DNA of 64,000 bases from Lucinisca nassula (GCA_963580285.1 OY757016.1:44097124-44161123), one strand, 5' to 3'. Positions 19,128-29,870 are shown, counted from the stretch's first letter. Numbers and translations are program-made. The notes: generated by a model from the sequence alone, not told the origin.

Positions 19128-19323
19128 TAGGTAGAAATTATTCAAACATTGATTTATATCTTTAAAATCCCGAGAAAAAAGGTATCCGAAACCTGCTTCC
19201 CCTAAAAAATGGAATCGACTCGTCACGCTTAAACTTTGAACTCTCAAAGGTCGTTGATAAACTATAGTGGATGTAAAATTGGCTACCTCTATATTGTCCA
19301 GGTAGGCTTCTGTTTTTTCTTAC

Positions 19324-19358
19324 CTATTGTATACTAGTGGACTCTTCCATTTCTATAT
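19324..19358 (-). mobile_element. TTAA-2b end fragment
   Basis: CTATTGTATACTAGTGGACT CTTCCATTTCTATAT equals the outer end of TTAA-2b; the rest is replaced by a SINE-1 tail. Confidence 0.6.
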
Positions 19359-19880
19359 TTTGTTTGTTTGAATTGGGGTTTAACGTCCGTGTCAACACTA
19401 TTGAACCTATTTAGTACCCCGGAAACCCCTAAAGGGGTAATTGGCAAACAGTGCAGGCCCAGACCAGACACCGCAGAACGCGGCGTCTGATCCGGGCCTC
19501 CACTGTTTGCAAAAAGGTCAGCCATTGTCCCAATCAGTTATGAAGATAACACCGCCTGACACCCCCAAATTTTGAAATGGACTTGTGCTATATATAAGGA
19601 CGAAGATTCCATTTGGTACAAAAAGGGTTACGTCATTTTTGAGATGTTGCTTCTCATTTGATGGGACTTTTACCAGACATTGAGGTGAAATGAGATCTCA
19701 AGCCCTGCTGCCCAATGAAAGAAGGCTTATATGCATTGGACGATCTGACTCACACCGCTTTACCTGGGCAGGCTTAGTCCTTCTAAGAAGTTTACCAGTA
19801 CTCGTGTGTGGTCAGATTCAGCTCTGCGTGGAAGCATCATGCAGCGCATCAATTTCTTCAAGCCCTGATGGGCAGGGGCC
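19359..19880 (-). mobile_element. SINE-1 split by a TTAA-2 element
   Basis: The tail and CAACACTA are at 19359-19400; the body resumes at 19632 (GTCATTTTTGAGATG) and runs to GATGGGCAGGGGCC at 19880. Removing 19405-19631 restores the consensus CAACACTATTNAGGTCATTT. Confidence 0.8.
19405..19627 (+). mobile_element. TTAA-2 MITE nested in SINE-1
   Basis: ACCTATTTAGTACC ... GGTACAAAAAGGG, flanked by TTGA and TTAC, both one step from TTAA. Hairpin with apical GACACCGCAGAACGCGGCGTC. The insertion post-dates the SINE. Confidence 0.8.
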
Positions 19881-19906
19881 GGCTTCTGTTTTGTTACCTT
19901 CAAAAT

Positions 19907-20107
19907 ACTAAAGTAGTGGTTAAGATCGCTGAATAGTTAGGTCTCTCACAGCTGTGGTTCGAGCCTTAATGCTCCCATCATGTGAGACTCTGCAACGGAA
20001 GGTCCGGTGATTTTTCTCTGGGTACTTTGGTTTGCGCCTGCCTCTGATTTAAGAATGGCTCAATACAAGTGAAATAATCTTGATGGGGCCTAATACCAAA
20101 ACCAACT
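19907..20107 (+). mobile_element. SINE-3, near full-length
   Basis: tRNA-like head: AAGTAGTGGTTAAGATCGCT (A box) and TGTGGTTCGAGCC (B box, about 19971-19983). Body GTGATTTTTCTCTGGGTACT, GCGCCTGCCTCTGATTTAAG, end AAGTGAAATAATCTTGATGG then CCTAATACCAAAACC. Five copies or pieces occur in the window. Confidence 0.75.
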
Positions 20108-20149
20108 AACACGAACTTTGATCACTAAAATACATGCACACAAATATTT

Positions 20150-20297
20150 TGCTGAAAAACAAATGAGTGTTGCTTTTGCAAATCTGATCTGGGTCCACAC
20201 TGTTTGCCTGTATGAAAAAATATTTCTAAAAAGTTTGCAAGAAGATTCAGCAGATGACATAATCAGATGTAGTTTTTCTCAGCATCTTAAGGGTTCT
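20150..20297 (+). mobile_element. TTAA-3 MITE, left part missing
   Basis: Begins within TTTTGCAAATCTGATC, so only the right hairpin arm is present, then GCAAGAAGATTCAGCAGATG and the end CTCAGCATCTTAAGGGTT. Confidence 0.7.
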
Positions 20298-20337
20298 GAT
20301 AAAAAAAAAAGATATTTATTCTTGTTTCAGCATCAAA

Positions 20338-20412
20338 CATAGTTTGTGGGTGCACATTAACACTGCCTCAATGAGGCAGTTCTAAAGATCGGGTACATAA
20401 AATCTATGTTTT
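20338..20412. mobile_element. PAL-1 palindrome, diverged
   Basis: CATAGTTTGTGGGTGCACAT and TACATAAAATCTATG arms around ACTGCCTCAATGAGGCAGT. One arm has lost about ten bases. Confidence 0.65.
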
Positions 20413-20559
20413 GGAGAAGAAAGAATCATTATTATATACCCCAGTAAACCTTAGTTTTCTTCATATGTGGGATTATATGTGGGATTTACAGATACGTTGA
20501 ATAATTGCATGGACTTATTTACATGATTCAGATCATCAGTCCTTGTACTGTTAGGACTG

Positions 20560-20957
20560 GCAGGTTTTGGGTCTATTGTTTGTCAGTCGACACAAAATTA
20601 CTAAGCACCGAAGCTCTTCAGTGCTGATGTTCACGTGACTACCACTGATTTGTAGGAAACCCAGGTAATGCTTATTAATAGAAAATAGCTTCACAATTCT
20701 TATTGCTCTGAGGTCAGAGTGTTGCATAAGAGGGTTATCTGGCCCCAAGGTTATAAACTTTTTTATGCTCAACTCAGCTGAGCATGAAATTTATAAAGCT
20801 CATAAATAACAAAGAGGCAAGTTTTGTCCTCAGACCAGAACAAAATGTCATTTATTCTGCTCATAAATTTTAAAATGCATGCAGAATAAACTTCTCAAGT
20901 GAGTTGAGCATGAAAAATGTTATATAACCTCGGGGCCTGGACTGGAATCATGCGTTG
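20560..20957 (-). repeat. Dispersed repeat V, copy 2, interrupted
   Basis: On the minus strand: CGCATGATTCCAGTCCA, then the foreign block 20741-20937, then GATAACCCTCTTATGCAACA through GGGTTTCCTACAAATCAGTG to about 20560. Copy 1 (7262-7475) has no such block. Confidence 0.6.
20741..20937. mobile_element. MITE with about 38-bp terminal inverted repeats
   Basis: Left GGCCCCAAGGTTATAAACTT TTTTATGCTCAACTCA; right complement GGCCCCGAGGTTATATAACA TTTTTCATGCTCAACTCAC. Flanking CAG may be a 3-bp duplication (CCAG at both joins in repeat V). The interior repeats CTCATAAAT/TTTATAAAGCTC twice. Inserted in repeat V. Confidence 0.7.
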
Positions 20958-21145
20958 GTTTGGCAAACAGTGTACACCCAGATCAGACACCTTATCAAGG
21001 TTTACACTGTTTGCTTACAGTGCAGGAATTATAAAAAAGGTGTGTCTGATCAGGGTCTACACTGTTCTCTTACGATAGGAATTTAAGCGTCAGATACCCC
21101 AGAACACATATCTGATAAGGGTCTAATTCTTTGCTTACAGCACAA
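20958..21145. repeat. Shared hairpin core with tripled right arm
   Basis: GGCAAACAGTGTACACCCAG ATCAGACACC is followed by three decayed right arms (ATCAAGGTTTACACTGTTTGC; GATCAGGGTCTACACTGTT; GATAAGGGTCTAATTCTTTGC), each followed by CTTACAG or CTTACGAT. They are spaced about 65-75 bases. Confidence 0.6.
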
Positions 21146-21683
21146 GAATGTAATGGTTAAACGAAATGTTTACAGTCTTAAGTCACTGTTTAGGATACAC
21201 TCAGAGACAATGGATCCACCTGTGCTGTCAGTGCTTTGATTGTATAGGGCAGACATAACATTGCTGCAAAATAGAGGTGTTTTACAGTAATCTATTGAAT
21301 CAGATGCTGTTTAAAAACACATAGATATGACTAACACATTGAACCATGGTATGACTGAAATTTCCAAGCATGAACACAATCAAAGTTCTGTTATTGATAG
21401 TATCTCCTTGCTGGCTGCTTATTGTGTGCTGTATCATTGTTAGCAAGATTAATGTTGTCTAGCTTTGATTACATTGACACATTTTGACAAATTACTCGCT
21501 CTCTGCTCCCAGAAGCCTCCTACAGGTGTCAGAGAATTGATCTGCAATGTCAGATGCGCTTCTCCAGAAAAACTTGTCGCAAAAAAGCCGATAATTATAG
21601 CTCGTGTTTTTGCGTTTTCATCTTGCATGTTGAAAGTTCAAAGTTATGAACCATCATTGATTTGGAGTTCATTTTTTGTTCTT
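21146..21683. other. Unassigned stretch
   Basis: No repeat relationship found. An 84-codon frame at 21465-21719 overlaps the next MITE and is not credible. Confidence 0.45.
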
Positions 21684-21839
21684 AACCGTTATCCTGCTGA
21701 ACACGACAAAACAGTGTAGATCCTGATCGGATGGCTTCTGAAGAAGCCATCTGATCAGGCTCCACCCTGTTTGTCATGCAATTTGTGATTTGAATCTATA
21801 CATAATATTAAGTGATTTGATTGGTTAAAAGTCAGAAAT

Positions 21840-22102
21840 ATAATTAAGAATTTAATTGCATTTAGACGGATAAACAATGGTGCGTCTTGTTGATTTGAAC
21901 GCACATTAACCTCCCGTTATCAGTTCACGGGGGTCTTGGGTAGTCCGCTCTGAACGCTGGCCAGTTTCTTTGTTTGCTGCGTTGCGCGATGTATGGATTT
22001 TAATCCCACCCCATCTTTGGATCCCACCCATTTATTTAAATTTATTTATTGATTTATTTTTATTGCTAACTTTATTTGCTTTTATTATTATTAGCATCAT
22101 CA

Positions 22103-22145
<43 letters not shown>

Positions 22146-22401
22146 ACTATACTTTAGAGTATATTTTTGCAGGTGGCATGCTCCAATCATTTTATCTAAT
22201 TAAACATGTGAATTTGCACGACGCTAAGCTTGCGCAATTCTCTATCTGTAATTGTTTGAAATATGTTGCGTCACGTATTCATAATGTATGTGTGTTTATG
22301 CTTTATTATGTAAGCGCGCTTTTCTGTAGTAGGAGCCATAGTTAGTTATGTAATAAAGCTCCCTTTTACCCCCCTGAACTGTGTTGGTTATTTGTTTAAA
22401 T
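21840..22401 (+). mobile_element. Unclassified insertion with AATAAA near its end
   Basis: 562 bases between the two halves of a TTAA-1 copy. It contains a (TTA)n tract and TAATAAAG at 22352-22359, close to its right end, as a retroposed transcript or solo LTR might. It does not begin TG or end CA. No coding frame beyond the repeat. Confidence 0.5.
22080..22146. repeat. (ATT)n microsatellite
   Basis: TTATTATTATTAGCATCATC then about 13 uninterrupted ATT units. Confidence 0.9.
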
Positions 22402-22459
22402 TGGTGTGGCTTAATTTATTCAGCAGGAATGGGTTTATATCACGAAATAAAATTCTAGA

Positions 22460-22645
22460 GCAGAGAATTCATATTTAATGTCAAGCCTGAATTTTCTTAA
22501 GAAAAAAAAAGTAGAAAGAAATTAAATAAGTTGAAAATGCCATTGGCTGGTCATGTTTGTTGCATTTAATTTTAATGGCAATTCAGTTATGTTGTTGCTT
22601 AATTGGTAGACAATTCACATGAAATGTGAAGATTTATTTTTTCTG
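22460..22645. mobile_element. PAL-3, arms separated
   Basis: GAATTCATATTTAATGTCAAGCC (part, 22466-22489) and TAGACAATTCACATGAAATG (22607-22626) are arms of PAL-3 with about 120 foreign bases between and poly-A/T outside. Confidence 0.45.
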
Positions 22646-23641
22646 AAATATATGAAGACAAAAAAACAATAGATTTTCATCTGCTAAAGAATTTTTCTTC
22701 ACTCATCAAAGGTCAAGTCAGGGTGTAAACTAAAAGTGTGTCTTCTGGGTTTTTAAACAAAATTCTCACACTGCCATTCTTCTTATCATAATAAACTTTA
22801 TCAGATTCAGATTCATTCTTTCTGATTACCCATCTGGCTACTGTAACTAAATAATGAGTAGTCAGTTTTTTTAGCCAATCACTTAGTAGGGAGCCCTTCA
22901 GTTCCAGTTTCCCATGATCATTTTTCAGCCAATAAGATCAGAATAAATGACTACCCAGAATGCATCAGAAACTCCATACTTAGCTGACATTTTGAAAAAT
23001 GATTTTGATGAGTTAAGAAGAGGAAGTAATTTGGTTTATCAGCTCTGGCCACTTATTCTGTTCTGTTTTGTTTTAGGTGCCACTTTTAAAATTTTACATG
23101 TGTTGGTTCTTTGGCATCTCTTAAGCCTCCAAGATGAAAGAAGCCATTAATGAGATTATTAATGAAAATATTTATCTTGTACAGTATCCCAGTAGGATGG
23201 TTCAAGGAACTTTTACCATGTTTAAACCAGCAATGGAGACCAAAGCATAACTGTTGGTTTGGACAACCATTTTTAATGGGCATCAAAATGTTAATTTTTG
23301 TAAGTTGTGCAACCTCAGCTTCTAGAATTGAAATTAATTTAACTAATTTTATTTGAGTAACAAAATCTTCTAAACTGCTGAGCACAGGGAGGTGTTTGTA
23401 TCTTTTAATGCTAAAATCTGCCAAAGTAGATTGTTTGGTTTCTCAAGAATAAAAATTTAAATCCGCCATAGACCAGAATATCTATGCATGCTGATCCATC
23501 TAAACACACAAGAAGCTATATACTTTCAGTGTAGTCTTCATCAACTTGCAAAGACTTTTACATCTGGTTAACTATGAGCACCCTTGCGAAAACCACAATA
23601 GTAGGAAACATTGGAGTTAATTTACTATGGATTTTTATACT
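22646..23641. other. Unassigned stretch
   Basis: About 1 kb; open frames up to 112 codons (minus strand 23086-23424) have no motifs and low-complexity composition. No repeat ends seen. Confidence 0.4.
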
Positions 23642-23690
23642 TGTTAGAGCTGCCTCAATGAGGTGGTTCCAACAAGCACCACAATAAATG
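23642..23690. mobile_element. PAL-1 fragment
   Basis: TTAGAGCTGCCTCAATGAGG TGGTTCCAACAAGCACCACA: apex and part of one arm only. Confidence 0.6.
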
Positions 23691-23817
23691 TTTGGTGATA
23701 GAATAAGAAAAATTTTGCAAAAAAATGGCCATCTGAAAAATGCTAGCTCCAAACAAAAAAATTTTGGGTAAGAAAAGCAGATCCTGAAAAACCAGAAGTT
23801 GTACATGTACTTACTAG

Positions 23818-24171
23818 AAGAAGCTTCGGTACCATAGACTAAGCAAAGCCTTTTCAAAATTTTATAGACGCCATTCTGATTTAATTTCAAAATTCAATAT
23901 TGGACTTAAATCTCTTCTGCAACAAGGTCTATCGGAACCCGAATTTTATGGTGACTTAGTATATAAATTCAGAAAAATATATAACCGCAATGACTTCAGC
24001 ACCCAATTTCGTAAAATCATTCTTCGATATAAAAAGATTGGATACAACATGGATGTTATACGACAGACTGCATGCATGGTAGTTAACCCAATCACGGTTG
24101 GCAACTTTGCTTCCCTCTTTAATTGCACGCCGGTGGGTCAGGCCTCAGATTCTATGACGGCTCCAACGTAA
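23818..24171 (+). pseudogene. Retroelement ORF, C-terminal remnant
   Basis: 117 codons stay open from just after a TAG (23815-23817) to TAA (24169-24171), with no ATG at the start. The product reads ..SKAFSKFYRRHSDLIS.., LLQQGLSEPEFYGDLVYKF, FSTQFRKIILRYKKIGYN, VIRQTACMVVNPITVGNF, and ends TPVGQASDSMTAPT. I recall this kind of FYGDLVYK / YKKIGYN C-terminus from reverse-transcriptase-like ORFs repeated in bivalve and cnidarian genomes; that recollection is not a database result. Upstream codons are lost or out of frame, so it is a 5'-truncated copy. A matching 3' UTR follows. Confidence 0.55.
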
Positions 24172-24975
24172 AGGCTTATTGAGAATTAGAGAGATCTAAT
24201 TCAAGGTAATGTTGGTTGGTGCATGATGCTCTGTCTCTGGTTGGGCCCATCGGAGTCTAACTGTTGGTTTTCTTTTGCTCCAGCATTTCAGTGGTTTATT
24301 GCTGTCGAGTCCTCACCGTTGTGTCATCTCTGTGGTTCTTTGATTTTTTGTGTTCACGGGGATGTTGCACTGATGAGTTAGGAGGCCTTCATGCGGACTG
24401 AACAAATTATTTGTCTAAATCGCGACGGAAGTAAGGGCGAGGATTGTGGCCACGTAAAATCGATTTAAGCCCCCCAGTGGAAATCTTTCCACTGACCGTT
24501 CCAAGGCGGTTCTTTTGTGGCGGTTTATTTATGGTGTTGTTTGTTATTTACTGTGTGTATCACTTGTGTCTTTATTTTGGATGGCCATATGGCCATTTTG
24601 TGGGAAAGTAACTGTCCTTATGGCCTTCCTTTGTTTAGGTTTCCATTATGGTCTGGTCGCTTAATGTTTGTGTTTCTTTCCCTTTGGTGTCTTTGATGGG
24701 TGGAGTAACTGTAAGTTAATTGTATCGATTCCTGATATTTGTTTTACTTCTACTTAGTCTTTGAGTGTGTGTCACTTATACTTTTTTGTTTTGGATAGCC
24801 AATTGGCCATTTTATGGGAAAGTAACTGTCCTTTTGGCTTTCCCCTGGTTGTGTTTCCATTAGAGTCTTGTTAATTGTTTCATGTTGTGTTTCTTTCCCT
24901 TGGTGTAGCTGATGGGAGCTGTGGGTTAATTGTATGGATTCCCGATCATTGCCTTCCTTTCTATTTTAAATAAAA
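24172..24975 (+). mobile_element. 3' UTR of the retroelement, with internal duplication
   Basis: It contains CACTGACCGTTCCAAGGCGG at 24500-24519 and two imperfect direct repeats of about 210 bases (24558-24769 and 24770-24965), each with GGGAAAGTAACTGTCCTT, GTGTTTCTTTCCCTT and TTAATTGTAT. It ends TTTTAAATAAAAAAC with AATAAA at 24967-24972, followed by A/C-rich sequence. Together with 23818-24171 this gives about 1.16 kb of one 5'-truncated insertion. Confidence 0.6.
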
Positions 24976-25458
24976 AACTAAAAGGTAGTCTTGGGAGAAA
25001 ACACACAAACACACACACAAGAACAAAAATCTGAGGTTCAAGTTTGGCAAACTGAAAAGAGAACAAGCAAGTATTGTATCTGACCTTATGATACTAAACG
25101 GTTTCTATTTCCAATCTACAAGTAGATTAAGCAATCATTCAGTTGGACAAGCACATTTGGCTTAGGTTTCCCTGCTGCCAAAGGAACCTCTTAAAATAAT
25201 TAATCACATTAGAAGGACTACAATTTCTCATGTTGACTTACCAAGAGTTAGAAATGAGAAGCTGCCCCAAAGCAAACATGGGTAATTTTAAACTTACAGT
25301 AGTCCATGTGGGAATAAAATAAATTGTAACTGACCTCATTGTGATGATTGTGTTTAGCTTCAATCACTAGCTTCTTGTTATTTGAAAGAACAGAACTGAA
25401 CAAAAGGCTGATGAACTCCAGCCACACATATATGACATAAGAGAATACAAAGCATATA
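24976..25458. other. Unassigned stretch
   Basis: Starts with a short (CA)n run at 25001-25019. Nothing else recognised. Confidence 0.45.
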
Positions 25459-25464
25459 CACCAC

Positions 25465-25673
25465 AACCTCTATATAACACTATTGATGGAGTCCAAAGCA
25501 GAAACTGTGTTAGTTAAACAACCATGTTATATCCAAACAAAAATGTATAGATTATATAGAAAAATGACCATTTATGGTCATTTTTCTATATAATCTATAC
25601 ATTTTTGGGATCCATCTGGAAACCGTGTTATATCCAATACCATGTTATTATGAACCGCGTTATAACAGGGTTG
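25465..25673. mobile_element. PAL-2 MITE
   Basis: CAACCTCTATATAACAC at the left, GTTATAACAGGGTTGTG at the right; long hairpin around GACCATTTATGGTC with perfect AAAATGTATAGATTATATAG arms. Confidence 0.8.
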
Positions 25674-25758
25674 TGGCGTATGTGTTTATACATAGAAATG
25701 ACAAGAGATACTATATATACAATTTGATTTTTTTTTATTTTATTGTGATGCGACAAGT

Positions 25759-25948
25759 ACACCACAAGTCATTATAACACAATTCATTATAACACAGTTT
25801 TGGGTATAACATGGTTTCAAGATAGATCCCAAAAATGTATAGATTAAATAGAAAAATAAATGGTCATCTTCCTATATAATCTATACATTTTTGTTTGGAT
25901 ATAACACAATTGTTTAACAAACACCATTTCTGCTTTGGTTGTGGTGTA
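25759..25948. mobile_element. PAL-2 MITE, second adjacent copy
   Basis: Ends ACACCACAAG and TTGTGGTGT. The left half is rearranged (CATTATAACACAATTCATTA repeated) and the hairpin apex is reduced to AAATAAATGGTC. It lies 85 bases from the previous copy. Confidence 0.7.
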
Positions 25949-26381
25949 GCAGGGAGGTTGTTTTTGTCGATTGAATTTTTTTCACTTACACTTAAAAACA
26001 TTTTTATTGTAAGCTAATTAATTAGCTTTTGTTTATTCCTGCTTTGTACAGAATTATCATAACAAATTTTGCAAGGCTAAAAGCTTTTTAATTGTGATTT
26101 AATTCAGTATGTTAGGTTGGTGGTAATAAAAAGCTTTCATTTTAAGTATGTCTCTGTGCCTTAAAATAGGACTATGAAAGCAAGTAGTGGAATTCATCTC
26201 CAGTTTCAGCTTTTTGGAACATCCATTCTCTTTTAAGAGGTTTAACTGGATCTCCTTTTTGTAACACTCTCATTTGAGGTTTGACTGACTCCCTTATATG
26301 CAAAGGTTATGATTGGCAATTTAAGGGTTTAAACTGTTTGAGTTCTACAAAAACACCAGAGAGGTAATCTTAATTTTTGTT
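25949..26381. other. Unassigned stretch
   Basis: AT-rich, no repeat or coding signal recognised. Confidence 0.45.
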
Positions 26382-26432
26382 AGCTCACCTGACCGAAGGT
26401 CATGGTGAGCTTTTGTGACAGTAAGATGTCCG

Positions 26433-26484
26433 GCGTCGTCGTGCGTCGTCCGTCGTCCGTCGTCCGTCGTGCGTCGTCCGTGCG
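26433..26484. repeat. (CGTCGTC/CGTCCGT)n tract
   Basis: CpG-rich simple repeat near the 5' end of BIG-1, shorter in copy 2 (52264-52305), so it is length-variable between copies. Confidence 0.85.
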
Positions 26485-27370
26485 TAAACTTTTTCTTGTG
26501 AACACACTAGAGGCCACAGTTTTGGTCCAATTATCATCAAACTTGCTTAGAATGATAATCATGACAATATCTCGGTCAAGTTCGAATTTGGGTCATGTCG
26601 GGTAAAAAAGTAGGTCAGTAGGTCAAATCATAGAAAAACCTTGTGAACACTCGAGAGGCCACAATTTTGGTCCAATCATCATCAAACTTGCTCAGAATGA
26701 TCATTGTGACAATATTTTAGTGAAGTTTGAATATGGATCATGTCGGCTTAAAAAGTAGGTCAGCGGGTCAAATCATAGAAAAACCTTGTGAACACCCTAG
26801 AGGCCACAATTTTGGTCCAATCATAATCAAACTTGCTCAGAATGATCATCATGACAATATCTTGGTCAAGTTCGAATATGGGTCATGTCCGGTCAAAAAG
26901 TAGGTCAGTAGGTCAAATCATAGAAAAACCTTGTGAACACTCTGAAGGCCACTGTTTTGGTCCAATTATCATGAAACTTGCTCAGAATGACCATTGTGAC
27001 AATATTTCAGTCCAGTTCGAATATGGGTCATATCGGGTTAAAAAGTAGGTCAGCGGGTCAAATCATATAAAAACCTTGTGAACACCCTAGGGGCCACAAT
27101 TTTGGTCCAATCATAATCAAACTTGCTCAGAATGATCATCATGACAATATCTCGGTCAAGTTTGAATATGGGTCATGTCCGGTTGAAAAGTAGGTCAGTA
27201 GGTCAAATCATAGAAAAACCTTGTGAATACTCAGGAGGCCACAAGTTTGGTTAAATCATTAATCTTGCTCAGAATGGTCATTGTGACAATATCTTGGCTA
27301 AGTTTGAATAAAGGTCTTTTCGGGTCAAAAAGTAGGTCAGTAGGTCAAATTAAAGAAAAAACTTGTGAAC
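26480..27370 (+). repeat. 145-bp tandem array in BIG-1 copy 1
   Basis: About six units; GGTCAAATCATAGAAAAACC recurs at 26621, 26766, 26911, 27056 and 27201, exactly 145 apart. Units alternate between TAGGTCAGTAGGTCAAAT and TAGGTCAGCGGGTCAAAT, a two-unit higher-order pattern. Confidence 0.9.
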
Positions 27371-27379
27371 ACTCTAGTT

Positions 27380-29870
27380 TTACATAGACTTATATAGGGA
27401 AAATCTTTAAAAATCCTTTTCTCTGAAACCACAAGGCCTAGGTCTTTTATATTTGGTATGAAGCTTCATCTAAAAGACCCCTAACAAGATTATTCAAATG
27501 ATAGTGCTGAGGCCAAAAATGTCCCCGCCCCCGGGCCCTTTGGTTTTACATAGGCTTATATAGGGAAAATCTTTAAAAATCTTCTGCTCTGAAGCTGCAA
27601 GGCCCAGGACTTTGATATTTGGTATTAAGCTTTATCTAGTGGACCCCTACCAAGATTGTTCAAATTATAGTGCTGGGGCAAAAAATGCCCCCGTTCCGGG
27701 GCCCTTTGGTTTTACATGGCCTTATATAGGGAAAATCTTTAAAAATCTTCTTCTCTGAAACCGCAAGGTCCAGGACTTTGATATTTAGAATGAAGCTTCA
27801 TCCATTGGACCTCTACCAAGATTGTTCAAATTATCGCCCTTGGGCCAAAAATGCCCCCGCTCAGGGGCCCTTTGTTTTTACATAGACTTATATAGGGAAA
27901 ATCTTTAAAAATCCTTTTCTCTGAAACCACAAGGCCTAGGTCTTTTATATTTGGTATGAAGCTTCATCTAAAAGACCCCTAACAAGATTATTCAAATGAT
28001 AGTGCTGAGGCCAAAAATGTCCCCACCCCCGGGCCCTTTGGTTTTACATAGGCTTATATAGGGAAAATCTTTAAAAATCTTCTGCTCTGAAACTGCAAGG
28101 CCCAGGACTTTGATATTTGGTATTAAGCTTTATCTAGTGGACCCCTACCAAGATTGTTCAAATTATAGTGCTGGGGCAAAAAAAGCCTCCACCTGGGGCC
28201 CTTTGGTTTTACATAGGCTTATATAGGGAAAATCTTTAAAAATCTTCTTCTCTGAAACCGCAAGGCCCAGGACTTTGATATTTTGTATGAAGCTTCATCT
28301 AGTGGACCCCTACCAAGATTGTTCAAATTATAGCCCTTGGGCCAAAAATCCCCCTGCTCAGGGGCCCTTTGGTTTTACATAGACTTATATAGGGAAAATC
28401 TTTAAAAATCTTCTTCTCTGAAACCGCAAGGTCCAGGACTTTGATATTTAGAATGAAGCTTCATCCAATGGACCTCTACCAAGATTGTTCAAACTATCGC
28501 CCTTGGGCCAAAAATGCCCCCGCTCAGGGGCCCTTTGTTTTTACATAGACTTATATAGGGAAAATCTTTAAAAATCCTTTTCTCTGAAACCACAAGGCCT
28601 AGGTCTTTTATATTTGGTATGAAGCTTCATCTAAAAGACCCCTAACAAGATTATTCAAATGATAGTGCTGAGGCCAAAAATGTCCCCGCCGCCGGGCCCT
28701 TTGGTTTTACATAGGCTTATATAGGGAAAATCTTTAAAAATCTTCTGCTCTGAAACTGCAAGGCCCAGGACTTTGATATTTGGAATTAAGCTTTATCTAG
28801 TGGACCCCTACCAAGATTGTTCAAATTATAGTGCTGGGGCAAAAAAAGCCTCCGACTGGGACCCTTTGGTTTTACATGGCCTTATATAGGGAAAATCTTT
28901 AAAAATCTTCTTCTCTGAAATCGCAAGGCCCAGGACTTTGATATTTTGTATGAAGCTTCATCTAGTGGACCCCTACCAAGATTGTTCAAATTATAGCCCT
29001 TGGGCCAAAAATGCCCCCGCTCAGGGGCCCTTTGGTTTTACATAGACTTATATAGGGAAAATCTTTAAAAATCTTCTTCTCTGAAACCACAAGGCCTAGG
29101 TCTTTTATATTTGGTATGAAGCTTCTTCTAAAGGACCCCTACCAAGATGATTCAAATTATAGTGCTGGGGCCATTAGTGGCCCCGTCCCGGGGCCCTTTG
29201 GTTTTACATAGACTTATATAGGGATAATCTTTAAAAATCTTCTCTGAAACCACAAGGCCCAGGACTTTGAAATTTGGTATGAAGTTGCATCTAATGGACC
29301 TCTACCAAGATTGTTAAAATTATAGCCCTGGGGCCAAAAATGCCCCCACTCTGGGGCCCTATGGTTTTACATAGACTTACATGGGGAAAATCTTCAAAAA
29401 TCTTCTTCTCTGAAACCACAAGGCCTGGGTCTTTGATATTTGGTATGAAGCTGCATCTAGTGGACCTCTATCAAAATTATTCAAATTATAGCCCTGGTAC
29501 CAAAAATGTCCCCGCTCCGGGGCCCTTTGGTTTTGCATAGACTTATATAGGGAAATCTTTAAAAATCTTCTCTGAAACTGCAAGGCCAAGGCCTTTGATA
29601 TTTAGTATGGAGCTTTATCTAGTGGACCTCTACCAAGATTGTTCAAATTATAGCCCTGGGGCCACAAATGCCCCCACCCCGGGCCGGGGCCCTTTGTTTT
29701 TACATAGATTTATATAGCCCTGGGGCCATTTGGTTTTGCATAGGCTTATGTAGGGAATATCTTTAAAAAAAATCTTCTTCTCTGAAACTGCAAGGCCCAG
29801 GTCTTTGAAATTTGATGTGTAGCTTTATCTAGTGGACCTTTGCCAAGATTGTTCTAATTATAGCCTTTGT
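27380..29870 (+). repeat. 166-bp tandem array in BIG-1 copy 1
   Basis: About fifteen units; TATATAGGGAAAATCTTTAA recurs at 27391, 27557, 27723 and 27889. The variant unit with AGGCCTAGGTCTTTTATATT and CTAAAAGACCCCTAACAAG returns at about 27382, 27880 and 28545, i.e. every three then four units, showing higher-order duplication. Units carry GGGCCCTTTGGTTTTACAT at the joint. Confidence 0.9.

Larger units (their letters stand above)
21684..22436 (-). mobile_element. TTAA-1 MITE interrupted by a 562-base insertion
   Basis: Left part 21684-21839 (AACCGTTATCCTGCTGAACA, hairpin with GGCTTCTGAAGAAGCC, GATTTGATTGGTTAAAAGTC), right part 22402-22436 (GGTGTGGCTTAATTTATTCA GCAGG). AAAT occurs at both joins (21836-21839, 22398-22401), a possible target duplication of the insert. 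Confidence 0.75.

Noticed and set aside
22947..23424. Overlapping frames of 67-112 codons on both strands
   Set aside because: Mutually overlapping, low complexity and without recognisable domains.
26833..27048. Identical 71-codon frame here and at 52652-52867
   Set aside because: Identity reflects the near-identical 145-bp arrays of the two BIG-1 copies and does not show protein conservation.
27380..29870. CRISPR-like array (regular units)
   Set aside because: Units are contiguous 166-bp satellites with no unique spacers, in a eukaryotic context inside a transposon-like element.
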